A stretch of 64,000 nucleotides of DNA from Mycobacterium kyogaense (GTDB lineage Bacteria > Actinomycetota > Actinomycetes > Mycobacteriales > Mycobacteriaceae), in contig NZ_QJUA01000006.1 of assembly GCF_003254575.1 (NCBI RefSeq), positions 1-64,000 on the forward strand, written 5' to 3'. A program made the position numbers and the translations under genes. The stretch's first letter is position 1. Each line of letters starts with the position of its first letter. Below are positions 27,824 through 36,227 of this stretch, one piece after another. The notes beneath the pieces are model-generated. The model saw nothing but the letters and a program-made list of their open reading frames with translations. It had not been told where the DNA came from and did no database searches.

Positions 27824-29029
27824 TCAGACCGGTCGGTCCGGCGGCAGATCGGTGGGCCGCTGCGCGGGCAGCTTCTCGGTCTTGGCCTCCGCGCCGGGCA
27901 CCGGCTCACCCTCGTCACCGCGGCCGCCGTAGAAGCGGCTGCTGGTGTCATCGAGGCCCGGGTCGATCAGGGTCGACTCGGCGCGCAGGCTGAACGAACC
28001 GAGCAGCGCGCCGCCGAGCAGGGCGACGATGCCCAGTGCGGTGAACGTGATCGGCAGGATGCGGCCCCACAGCGCCACCCGGTCGCGCTCGTCGGAGGCG
28101 GCGGCGACCTGGCTCTCCACCGATTCGTCGTTGGTGGTCACCGTGTAGTCGGCGAAGGTCACCTCGGGCTTGAGGGCCTCGCGTGCGTAGTAGTGGTAGC
28201 CCCGGTCGCTTTCCTTGACGATGGTGCCGGACACCGGGTCGACCCAGAACGTGCGCTGGGCGGCGTAGTACCGGGTCATCGTGATCAGTTCCTCGGGATC
28301 GCCCTCGAGCCCCCACAGGGCGGCGCGGGCGGTGACCTGGCTGTCGGCGTCGTCGTCGTACAGCGAGGCGTACTTGACGGGCTCGACGAGCTTGCCGTCG
28401 TTGTCGAAGCCGACGTTCTGCGTGAACTTGTAGGTGGTCAGCCCGTTGACGTCCTCTTCGCCGGCGTAGTTGGCGTCGTAGGCCTTCTGCGCGATCGGGT
28501 CGAAGTAGGGGTAGGTCTTCTTCTCCGTGTCGAACGGGAAGCGGTAGGCCAGGCCCTCGTGCGGCAGCGCGATGTTGGTGGGGGGGTTCTCATCCTCGAT
28601 CGAGCGCGGTTTCTGCACGGCGCCGCCGGGGTTGGACTCGCTGGAGACCGCCTCGGCCGTCGCACGGTCGAGCGTCACGGTGTCGATCATCGCCAGGAGC
28701 AGACCGCGGTCGCCCTGCTGGTCCGAGCGACGGAGCGAGTCGCCGACCTGAAGGGTGACGACGTCGGCGTTGGCGGGCGATTCGACGCTGATCTGCTGCT
28801 GCATCACCAACGGGGTGTCTTTGTTGATGACGAACTTCTGCGTGCTCAGCGAGGCCGGATCGAAGACGTCACCGGTGCCGTCGCTGACCAGTGTGGTGTC
28901 GATGTCCAGGGGGATCTTGGAGATCTTGCCCTTGGTGTAAGTGGTGAGGAGCAGCGCTGCGATGAGCAGCGCGGCGCCCAGGCCCATGAGTCCGCACGCG
29001 GCAAACCTCAGCGCAACTGCGCGGTTCAA
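27824..29029 (-). CDS. DUF3068/PorA-family membrane protein, Rv0227c-like
   Basis: A signal-anchor helix (LGAALLIAALLLTTY) is followed by a large extracytoplasmic domain of about 290 residues and a second helix (PITFTALGIVALLGGALLGS), then a charged cytoplasmic tail. DUF3068 homologues in Corynebacterineae have been implicated in lipomannan maturation and lipoarabinomannan synthesis. The TTG at 29029 with GGGAGA upstream is chosen; a GTG at 29080 would add 17 residues before the anchor. The gene is coupled to the downstream membrane protein. In related genomes the acyltransferase now at 38535 is remembered as its immediate neighbour. Confidence 0.85.
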   Translation of the reverse strand: MNRAVALRFAACGLMGLGAALLIAALLLTTYTKGKISKIPLDIDTTLVSDGTGDVFDPASLSTQKFVINKDTPLVMQQQISVESPANADVVTLQVGDSLRRSDQQGDRGLLLAMIDTVTLDRATAEAVSSESNPGGAVQKPRSIEDENPPTNIALPHEGLAYRFPFDTEKKTYPYFDPIAQKAYDANYAGEEDVNGLTTYKFTQNVGFDNDGKLVEPVKYASLYDDDADSQVTARAALWGLEGDPEELITMTRYYAAQRTFWVDPVSGTIVKESDRGYHYYAREALKPEVTFADYTVTTNDESVESQVAAASDERDRVALWGRILPITFTALGIVALLGGALLGSFSLRAESTLIDPGLDDTSSRFYGGRGDEGEPVPGAEAKTEKLPAQRPTDLPPDRPV

Positions 29030-29135
29030 TACCGTGTCTCCCTTCGCGCGCGGCAAAACCCGATCGAACCCTAACAGCACAAGTTAAGGCCGCCTCGGTG
29101 ACGACGGGTTTGGCGGGACGCGAGGGGTACGCGGC

Positions 29136-29330
29136 TCAGGTGTCGAGCGTGATCGCAGCGACGGGGCAGACCTCCGCCGCGGCGGCGCCCTGACCGGCCA
29201 GGTCGCCGGTGAGAGGGCCCGACGTGCGCAGGATCGCGATGCCGTCGTCGTCGAGGTCGAAGAGGTCGGGTGCGGCCGCCAGGCACCGGCCGTGCCCTTC
29301 ACACCGGTCGCGATCGATGTGAACCGTCAT
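29136..29330 (-). CDS. Single-cluster [3Fe-4S] ferredoxin
   Basis: The 64-residue protein has CEGHGRC near the N-terminus and CPVAAI near the C-terminus. Histidine or glycine replaces the second cysteine of the usual 4Fe-4S motif, as in mycobacterial 3Fe-4S ferredoxins that feed electrons to cytochromes P450. It is divergent from the catabolic operon whose fifth gene is a P450, so it is probably that enzyme's redox partner. The ATG at 29330 begins MTVHIDRDRC; an in-frame start seven codons earlier is unlikely. No ferredoxin reductase gene is nearby. Confidence 0.9.
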   Translation of the reverse strand: MTVHIDRDRCEGHGRCLAAAPDLFDLDDDGIAILRTSGPLTGDLAGQGAAAAEVCPVAAITLDT

Positions 29331-29391
29331 GTGGCGCTCCTTCTCATGCATTTGTCACCGGCGTGATCGGTTTCCGTCATTGCTGATGATT

Positions 29392-29415
29392 TCCTCAGAA
29401 CATCTTGACTGAGGA
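29392..29415. promoter_or_regulatory. Candidate operator of the catabolic island
   Basis: TCCTCAG (29392-29398) and CTGAGGA (29409-29415) are exact inverted arms 10 bases apart, in the 136-base gap between ferredoxin and the dioxygenase operon. A TTGACT hexamer lies in the spacer. The geometry fits a dimeric regulator controlling both directions, but no regulator is encoded in the island. Confidence 0.5.
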
Positions 29416-29466
29416 TACACGCGCATGTGACGATTTCATCAACTACTCGTGGAGGAGGGCAGCGCC

Positions 29467-30615
29467 ATGTCGGTGACGCCGACCACCGACGTCCACAAGG
29501 ACGCACACAGTGACTTGCACAGTGAGAAAGGCGCCCTGCGCGGCGAGCACTCTGGCCGTTCGCGGGACCCGGTCATCCGGGTCGCCGACATCGCGTGGCT
29601 GGAGTTCGACAAGCCCGACCTGGTGCGCGCGGAGGCCTTCGCGCGGGCGTTCGGATTCGGCATCGCTCTGCGCGATCCGCAGGAACTGCACCTGCGCGGC
29701 ACCACAGCCGGCTCGCCGTGTGTGATCGTGCGGCGGGGGCAGCGCACTCGTTTCGCGGGGCTGGCGTTGCGAGCGGCCGACGAGGTCGACGTGCTGCGGC
29801 TGGCCGACAAGACGGGTGCCCCGGTGCATCGACTGCCGGAGACGATCGGAGGGGTGGCCGTAGCGCTGACCGACCCGAGCGGGATGGCAGTCAAGGTCGT
29901 TGCGGGAACGCTCGAGCTGCCCGAGCAACCCGCTCAACCGCCACAGATCCTCAACAACGGACCCGCCCGCCCCCGGATCAACGCGACCGTGCGTCCGCCG
30001 CGGGTGCCAACGCGCGTACAGCGGCTGGGCCATGTGGTGCTGCAGTCCACGACCTATCTGAAGACGTTGAACTGGTACCTCGACACCTTCGGGATGATCG
30101 TCAGCGACTTCCTGTTCTTCCCGGGTCAACGAGCACGTGGTCCGGCGATGAGTTTCATCCGGTGCGACCGCGGCGCCACCCCTGCCGATCACCACACTCT
30201 CGCCTTGGCGCTGGGGCCAGCCAACCAGTACGTGCATTCGGCGTATGAGGTCAGCGACCTGGACGCATTGGCCGCGGGCGGGGAGTACCTGCGCGAGCGC
30301 GGATACTTCCGGTCCTGGGGCATCGGCCGTCACATCCAGGGCAGCCAGTTGTTCGACTACTGGCGCGACCCCGACGGGTTCCTGGTCGAGCACTACGCCG
30401 ACGGCGACATGTTCGACAACACGCTCGAACCCGGCTGGGCCCCGTTCACCGCATCGGGGCTGGCGCAGTGGGGACCGCCGGCGACGAAGGACTTCCTCGA
30501 CGCCAGCCCCCGCGCCGCCCGCCACCAATTGACGTCCATGGTCACCGCGCTGCGCGGTGACAACGAATTCGATCTGAACCGTCTCGTCGGCCTGCTGAAA
30601 GTAGCGATCTCATGA
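29467..30615 (+). CDS. Two-domain type I extradiol ring-cleavage dioxygenase (VOC)
   Basis: The 382-residue protein has an N-terminal VOC domain (about 35-150) and a C-terminal VOC domain (about 183-320). Putative iron ligands are His189 in LGHVVLQS, His243 in DHHTLALA and Glu308 in GFLVEHY. The supporting segment QLFDYWRDPDGF matches catechol-cleaving enzymes of the BphC/HsaC type. It should open a vicinal diol ring next to a hydroxyl. A GGAGGAGGG site precedes the ATG at 29467. Its stop overlaps the next start (ATGA), heading a tightly coupled operon. The substituent on the catechol is unknown. Confidence 0.88.
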   Translation: MSVTPTTDVHKDAHSDLHSEKGALRGEHSGRSRDPVIRVADIAWLEFDKPDLVRAEAFARAFGFGIALRDPQELHLRGTTAGSPCVIVRRGQRTRFAGLALRAADEVDVLRLADKTGAPVHRLPETIGGVAVALTDPSGMAVKVVAGTLELPEQPAQPPQILNNGPARPRINATVRPPRVPTRVQRLGHVVLQSTTYLKTLNWYLDTFGMIVSDFLFFPGQRARGPAMSFIRCDRGATPADHHTLALALGPANQYVHSAYEVSDLDALAAGGEYLRERGYFRSWGIGRHIQGSQLFDYWRDPDGFLVEHYADGDMFDNTLEPGWAPFTASGLAQWGPPATKDFLDASPRAARHQLTSMVTALRGDNEFDLNRLVGLLKVAIS

Positions 30616-31562
30616 GCACTTCCGTCCTGCGTACCTCCGAGGGCTGGTGGGTCCAGACCCCCGCCGGCGCCGCCCGTATCGCCACGTCGGCGACCACCAC
30701 GGCCGAGCTGCTCGCCGACCGCGCGGCGATCGACGCGGCGGTCGACGCGGCCGCCGCCGGTGGCGACACCGTGCCTGTCGACGACCTCGAGCTGCTGTCT
30801 CCGGTGACGGCGCCGTGTCGGGTGATCGCGCAGATGACGAACTTCGAGTCCCACGTCAGAGATTCAGGCATGGACCCGAAGACGGTGCCGCTGACGTTCT
30901 TTCGCAAGTCGTCGGCGTCGATCACCGGGCCGTTCGGCGAGATCGTGCGCCCCGCGCACGTCGGGCTGCTGGATTACGAGGTCGAAATCGGCTTGGTCAT
31001 CGGTCGCGACGTCCCGGCCGGATCGACGGTGACGGAGAACGATCTGCCCGGCATCATCGCGGGTCTGACGATCACCAACGACGTGTCCGCTCGCGACATC
31101 CAGCTCCCGCAAACCCAGTTCTACGAGGCGAAGTCGTACCCGACGTTCACCCCCGTCGGGCCGGCGCTGGTGCTCCTCGATGCCGCCGAGCTCGCCCGTT
31201 TCGGTGATCTGCGGTTGCGGTTGTCCGTGGGTGGCGAGGAACGCCAGAACTCCGTCGTCGAGGGCGACATGCTGTATCGGCCCCTGCAAGCGCTGCAGTC
31301 GTTGACGCGGTTCCAGGACCTGTCCGCCGGTGACCTGGTGCTCACCGGCACCCCGGCCGGCACCGCGTTGACGGCGCCGCCCAAGCCGATCGAGATGATC
31401 GGCAACCTGCTACCGCCTGCGGTCAAGTGGAAGGCGTTCTTCTCCCGGCAGGCCAAGAACCCGAAGTACCTGCAGCACGGTGACATCGTCGTGGCATCGG
31501 TGAGCACCGACGACGGAAAGATCGACCTGGGCACACAACGACTGTCGGTGCGCCACGCATGA
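30612..31562 (+). CDS. Fumarylacetoacetate-hydrolase-family enzyme
   Basis: The 316-residue protein has the FAH-fold metal site, with acidic residues in LDYEVEIGLVIG and the segment ITNDVSARDIQ, and the C-terminal GDLVLTGTPAGT. Family members hydrolyse C-C bonds, hydrate, isomerise or decarboxylate ring-cleavage products. Placed directly after an extradiol dioxygenase with a four-base overlap, it probably processes the ring-opened dienoate, in place of the alpha/beta-hydrolase found in biphenyl or steroid pathways. It overlaps the CoA ligase gene downstream in the same way. Confidence 0.88.
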   Translation: MSTSVLRTSEGWWVQTPAGAARIATSATTTAELLADRAAIDAAVDAAAAGGDTVPVDDLELLSPVTAPCRVIAQMTNFESHVRDSGMDPKTVPLTFFRKSSASITGPFGEIVRPAHVGLLDYEVEIGLVIGRDVPAGSTVTENDLPGIIAGLTITNDVSARDIQLPQTQFYEAKSYPTFTPVGPALVLLDAAELARFGDLRLRLSVGGEERQNSVVEGDMLYRPLQALQSLTRFQDLSAGDLVLTGTPAGTALTAPPKPIEMIGNLLPPAVKWKAFFSRQAKNPKYLQHGDIVVASVSTDDGKIDLGTQRLSVRHA

Positions 31563-33445
31563 CCACCGAATCACTGTGGCCCGCAGCGCAATCACCAGAC
31601 GATCTGCTAGCCATCGAGGAGATGCCGCTGGCGCGTCGCGGGCTCCCCGCGTCCACCTATGACGTCGTCCTGCGCGCCGCGCGGTTGTGGTCCGACCGAA
31701 CCGCGGTCACCGTCCTGCCGGACGGGACCGACTTTCAAAGATCCGCGAGCCGAACGTTCGGGGAACTCGCCGCCAATGTCACGCGGGCGGCAAAAGCGTT
31801 GCACAGCTTGGGCGTTGGTCGACGTGATGCGGTGTTGCTGATCAGTCCCAACTGCGACGAGCTGATCACCGCGACGCTCGCCGCGCAGGCCACCGGCATC
31901 GCCGTACCGATCAACGGCTCGTTGTCGGCCGACCACGTGCTCGAGCTGGCCAGACTCTCTGGTGCGCGCGTATTGGTCACCGCTGCCCCGGAACTCGATC
32001 CGGCTGGTGTCGAACGCGCGGCGGCGCTGTCCCACGCGGGCCTGATCGACACCGTGGTCCTGGTGCGCCCCACGCTCGCAGACCTCACACCTGCGCCACC
32101 GCCGGAGGTGTCGGGCGCCGAGGTGCATCACCTGTCCACGCTGATCGAATCTCATGACGCCACGCCGCTGTCGGACGGGCTCGCCGAGGCGGGCGACCTC
32201 GCCGCGCTGTTTCACACCGGCGGAACCACCGGCATGCCGAAATTGGCTGCACACACCCACGGCAACGAAGTCGCCGACGCCTGGATGGTGGCCGTCAGCG
32301 CTGACCTCCCCGACGATGCCGTGGTTTTCGCGGGTCTGCCGCTGTTCCACGTCAACGCGCTGATCGTCACCCTGCTGGCGCCGTTGCTGCGTGGCCAGCC
32401 CGTGGTGTGGGCCGGCCCGCAGGGATATCGCGATGTGGGCCTGTACCAGAACTTCTGGCGGATCGTGGAGCATCATCGGTTGGCGGCGATGAGCGCCGTA
32501 CCGACCGTCTATGCCGTGCTGTCCCAGATCCCGGTCGACGCCGACATCTCGACGCTGACCTCCGCGGTCTCGGGCGCCTCGGCGCTGCCCGACACCGTGC
32601 GTCAGGATTTCCTCGATGCCACGGGCGTCGCATTGGTCGAGGGCTACGGCCTCACCGAGGCCACCTGCGCCAGCGCCCGCAGCTTCGCCGATCACCCTCG
32701 ACCCGGATCGGTGGGCCAACGGATGCCCTACCAGCAGGTGAAGGCCGTCGCGGTCAGTGAGGACGGCACCTGGACCGACCTGCCGGCGGGTCAGGTCGGC
32801 ACGCTGGCCGTCACCGGGCCGACGGTCTTCCCCGGGTACGTCACCGCGCGCAGCGAGAACGGTTACGTGCTCGACGGGCGCGGTGCGTTGCGCGACGGCT
32901 GGCTCGACACCGGTGACCTCGGGTATGTCGACGTCGACGGTTTCGTCCACCTCGCGGGACGGGCCAAGGACCTCATCATCCGTGGCGGCCACAACATCGA
33001 TCCCGCCGTGATCGAAGACGCGTTGCTGGCTCATCCGGACGTCACCGCCGCCGCCGCGGTGGCGCGCCCCGATACTCACTCGGGTGAGGTTCCCGTCGGG
33101 TTCGTGACCGTACGCCCGGGCGCTGCCGTCACCGCGGATGAGTTGGTATCGTTCGCCGCCGGGACGATCAGTGAACGCGCCGCAAAACCCAAGAGTGTCA
33201 GCATCATCGACTCGATACCCATGACCGATGTCGGCAAGCCCTACAAGGTGCCGCTACGTGCCGCAGCTGCCGAGCACGCACTCACTGAGGCGCTCGCCGG
33301 ACAGGCAGGGGTGGTGCGAGTCACCGGCCGCGTCGCCGCGGGGGCTCCCACCGTCTCGATCGGTCTCGATCCGACCGCCGACCGCACCGCGGTGGAACGG
33401 CTGGTGAAGTCGTTCTCGGTGAACTACGAGATCGACGAGCAATGA
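31559..33445 (+). CDS. Acyl-CoA ligase of the catabolic island
   Basis: The 628-residue ANL enzyme has the nucleotide loop FHTGGTTGMPKLAAHTHGN, the acyl-adenylate motif VEGYGLTEATC and the hinge GGHNIDPAVIED. It is about 100 residues longer than usual: after the catalytic domain a C-terminal tail (about 560-628) reads VVRVTGRVAAGAPTVSIGL and could be a small regulatory or dimerisation module. It overlaps both neighbours by four bases. It may activate the starting acid or a ring-cleavage acid for beta-oxidation. The substrate is unknown. Confidence 0.87.
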   Translation: MTTESLWPAAQSPDDLLAIEEMPLARRGLPASTYDVVLRAARLWSDRTAVTVLPDGTDFQRSASRTFGELAANVTRAAKALHSLGVGRRDAVLLISPNCDELITATLAAQATGIAVPINGSLSADHVLELARLSGARVLVTAAPELDPAGVERAAALSHAGLIDTVVLVRPTLADLTPAPPPEVSGAEVHHLSTLIESHDATPLSDGLAEAGDLAALFHTGGTTGMPKLAAHTHGNEVADAWMVAVSADLPDDAVVFAGLPLFHVNALIVTLLAPLLRGQPVVWAGPQGYRDVGLYQNFWRIVEHHRLAAMSAVPTVYAVLSQIPVDADISTLTSAVSGASALPDTVRQDFLDATGVALVEGYGLTEATCASARSFADHPRPGSVGQRMPYQQVKAVAVSEDGTWTDLPAGQVGTLAVTGPTVFPGYVTARSENGYVLDGRGALRDGWLDTGDLGYVDVDGFVHLAGRAKDLIIRGGHNIDPAVIEDALLAHPDVTAAAAVARPDTHSGEVPVGFVTVRPGAAVTADELVSFAAGTISERAAKPKSVSIIDSIPMTDVGKPYKVPLRAAAAEHALTEALAGQAGVVRVTGRVAAGAPTVSIGLDPTADRTAVERLVKSFSVNYEIDEQ

Positions 33446-34998
33446 CGGGCACGACGGACAGCAGGACCCCCGAGCACGTCGCCGTGGTCGTCGTCGGCGG
33501 CGGCCCCACCGGGATCACCGCCGCCACCCTGCTCGCCCAGTACGGTGTCGACACCCTGGTGCTGGACCGATGGGCACAGGTGTATCCGCAGCCGCGTGCG
33601 GTCCACCTCGACGACGAGGTCTACCGCATCCTGGCCCGGCTCGGGGTGGCCGAGGAGTTCGCCGGCATCTCCCGCCCGGCCCACGGGCTGCGGCTGGTCG
33701 ACCGCACCATGGCGGTGATGGCCGAGTTCCGTCGGGACACGGCGTTGACCCGCAACGGTTTTCCCGCCGCCAGCATGTTCGATCAACCCAAGCTCGAAGG
33801 GGTGCTCAGGGCGAATCTGGCGCGTCACCCGCGTGCGTGCTTCCGGGGTGACACGGAGGTGCTCGAGGTGGCTGCCGATGCGCGTCCGGTGCGTCTGCGG
33901 GTACGCGACCGGGTGTCCGGTGCGGAGTCGGTGATCACCGCCGACTTCGTACTCGGCTGCGACGGGGCCAACAGTCTGGTTCGCGCGGCAATCGGTACCC
34001 AGATGCGGAACCTGAAGTTCGAACAGCGCTGGCTGGTGATCGACATCGCGACCGAGGCAGACCTGCACCAGTGGGAGGGAGTGCACCAGGTCTGCGACAG
34101 CGATCGCGCCGGCACGTACATGAGGATCGGCGCCACCCGATATCGCTGGGAGTTCAGGCTTCTCGACCACGAATCGGTGGACGACTACGCGACCCTGGCC
34201 GCGGTACGCCCGCTGATCGCGCCGTGGACCCGCGGCGTCCCCGACACCGAGCTGCAGGTCATCCGCGTCGCGGAGTACACATTCCGCGCCCAGCTCGCCG
34301 ACAGATGGCGGCGCGGCAACGTCTTCCTGCTCGGTGATGCCGCCCATCTGACCCCACCGTTCATCGGCCAGGGCATGGGCGCCGGGCTGCGCGACGCGAT
34401 GAACCTGGCGTGGAAGATCGCCGGCGTACAGCGAGGTGACCTGTCACCCACGGTCCTCGACAGCTACGAGGCCGAGCGCCGCCCGCACGCGCGCCACATG
34501 ATCGGATTGGCCCTCAACGTCGGGCGCGCCATGACCGCCGGCGGTCGCGTCGGTGCCGCCGTGCGGGCCCTCGTGCTGCCGCGACTGCCGCTGATACCCG
34601 GGCTCCGATCGAAGGTCACCGATTCACAGACCCCGGCGTTGCGCTCGTCGGCGCTGGTGCAGCGCACCCTCCGCACCCGTGGCATTGCGGGTCATCTCTG
34701 TCCGAACGTAGTGCTGGACAACGGCGTACGACTCGATGACGAACTCGGCTGCGGCTTCGGGCTGCTCTCCACCGTGGCGCCGACTCCGGCGCAGCGGGAC
34801 ATGGCAACTGACCGAGGCGCGCGAACGGTGTACGCGGAGCCGGGATCAGAGCTCGCCCGGTGGCTCGCCGACCACCACGTCACGGCGGCAGTGGTCCGTC
34901 CCGACCGCACCGTGATGACCGCGAGCCGCGACCTCGACACGGCATGCCGGGCGCTCACGCTGTTCCTCCCGGCCCACGCCCATCACGGAGAGGACTGA
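33442..34998 (+). CDS. FAD-dependent aromatic hydroxylase, MhpA-like (first)
   Basis: The 518-residue flavoprotein monooxygenase has the dinucleotide motif VVGGGPTGITAATLLA, the DG motif LGCDGANSLVR and the second FAD motif VFLLGDAAHLTPPFIGQGMG. It carries the C-terminal thioredoxin-like extension of group A phenol hydroxylases. It should add a hydroxyl next to an existing phenolic hydroxyl using NAD(P)H and oxygen. It overlaps the ligase gene by four bases and is followed four bases later by the P450. A second enzyme of the same family is two genes downstream. Confidence 0.9.
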   Translation: MTGTTDSRTPEHVAVVVVGGGPTGITAATLLAQYGVDTLVLDRWAQVYPQPRAVHLDDEVYRILARLGVAEEFAGISRPAHGLRLVDRTMAVMAEFRRDTALTRNGFPAASMFDQPKLEGVLRANLARHPRACFRGDTEVLEVAADARPVRLRVRDRVSGAESVITADFVLGCDGANSLVRAAIGTQMRNLKFEQRWLVIDIATEADLHQWEGVHQVCDSDRAGTYMRIGATRYRWEFRLLDHESVDDYATLAAVRPLIAPWTRGVPDTELQVIRVAEYTFRAQLADRWRRGNVFLLGDAAHLTPPFIGQGMGAGLRDAMNLAWKIAGVQRGDLSPTVLDSYEAERRPHARHMIGLALNVGRAMTAGGRVGAAVRALVLPRLPLIPGLRSKVTDSQTPALRSSALVQRTLRTRGIAGHLCPNVVLDNGVRLDDELGCGFGLLSTVAPTPAQRDMATDRGARTVYAEPGSELARWLADHHVTAAVVRPDRTVMTASRDLDTACRALTLFLPAHAHHGED

Positions 34999-35002
34999 CC
35001 AC

Positions 35003-36196
35003 GTGTTCCGTCGCCCCTCGGCGGTGCCGGTCTATCGACCCGACATCTACACGCGCGCCGCCATTCTCGACCCCTACCCGCACTATCGCGCCCTGCGCGA
35101 GCTGGGGCCGGTGGTCTGGCTGCCGCGCCAGCGCCTCTACGCCCTACCCCGCTACGCGGAATGCAAGGCCACATTGCGCGACGACGGCGCCTATCTGTCC
35201 GGTCACGGCGTCGCGGCCAATCCGCTGACCAATCGGCTCTCCCGCGGCACGACGCTCAACAGCGACGGCGCCGAGCACGACCGGCGCCGCAAGCTCGTCG
35301 CCCACCGGTTGTTGCCGAGGGCACTGCGCGCGCTCGGTGACGACGTCGAGGCTCAGGCCCGGGTCCTCGTCGACGACGCGGTGCGGCGGGGCACCGTGGA
35401 CGGCGTCGACGATCTGGCCACCGCGCTCCCGCTGGCCGTCGTGCCCGATCTGGTGGGCTGGCCCCGTGAGGAGCGAGCGCATCTACTCGACTGGGGTGCA
35501 GCGACGTTCGACATCCTCGGCCCGCTCAACGTCCAGGCGCTCAAAGCTCTGCCGCGTAGCCTGCAGATGCTGCGCTTCGCTCGTCGGGTGGTGCGGGACC
35601 GCAACGTGCTGTCCGGCAGCATGGCCCACGAACTGCTGGCCGCTGTCGACGAAGGCACGCTGAGCGCCGACGAGGTGCCGCCGCTGCTCATCGACTACAT
35701 CGCGCCGTCACTCGACACCACGGTCAGCGCGATCTCCAGCGCCCTGCGCCTGTTCGCCACCCATCCCGAGCAGTGGCAGCTGCTCAGAGAAGAACCGCAG
35801 CGGTTGGCCAATGCGGTCAACGAGGTGGTGCGCTTCGAACCACCGCTGCGGGCTTTCGCCCGGAAAACGCTGAGCGAGAGAGACATCGGTGGCGTCACGA
35901 TCCCGGCGGGCGCTCGGGTGCTGGTGCTGTACGCCTCGGCCAACCGTGACGAACGCGAATGGGATGCCCCCGATGCGTTCGACATCCGCAACGACGCCGG
36001 CCGCCACGTCGGATTCGGCAACGGCGCGCACGCCTGCGCCGGTCAGGGACTCGCCCGGCTGGAGACCACTGCGATGCTGCAGGCGCTGATCGACCGCGTC
36101 GAGCGCATCGAGCTGGTCGGCGAACCCACCTGGGCGGTCAACAACATCATCCATCGCCACGAGCACCTGCCGGTGCGGCTCGTCCCGAGCGCTTGA
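35003..36196 (+). CDS. Cytochrome P450
   Basis: The 397-residue bacterial P450 has the heme-binding loop FGNGAHACAGQ with Cys345, and EVVR (274-277) as the ExxR helix. The I-helix oxygen-activation motif reads APSLDTT (234-240), where alanine-glycine normally precede x-Asp-Thr; proline and serine replace them. The GTG start at 35003 follows GGAGAGGACTG. It should hydroxylate a hydrophobic substrate using electrons from the divergent 3Fe-4S ferredoxin at 29136. Its place between two flavin hydroxylases suggests an early step that creates or exposes a phenol. The subfamily cannot be named by eye. Confidence 0.93.
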   Translation: MFRRPSAVPVYRPDIYTRAAILDPYPHYRALRELGPVVWLPRQRLYALPRYAECKATLRDDGAYLSGHGVAANPLTNRLSRGTTLNSDGAEHDRRRKLVAHRLLPRALRALGDDVEAQARVLVDDAVRRGTVDGVDDLATALPLAVVPDLVGWPREERAHLLDWGAATFDILGPLNVQALKALPRSLQMLRFARRVVRDRNVLSGSMAHELLAAVDEGTLSADEVPPLLIDYIAPSLDTTVSAISSALRLFATHPEQWQLLREEPQRLANAVNEVVRFEPPLRAFARKTLSERDIGGVTIPAGARVLVLYASANRDEREWDAPDAFDIRNDAGRHVGFGNGAHACAGQGLARLETTAMLQALIDRVERIELVGEPTWAVNNIIHRHEHLPVRLVPSA

Positions 36197-36227
36197 GAAC
36201 CCGAGCCGACCACGTACCGGAAGGACC

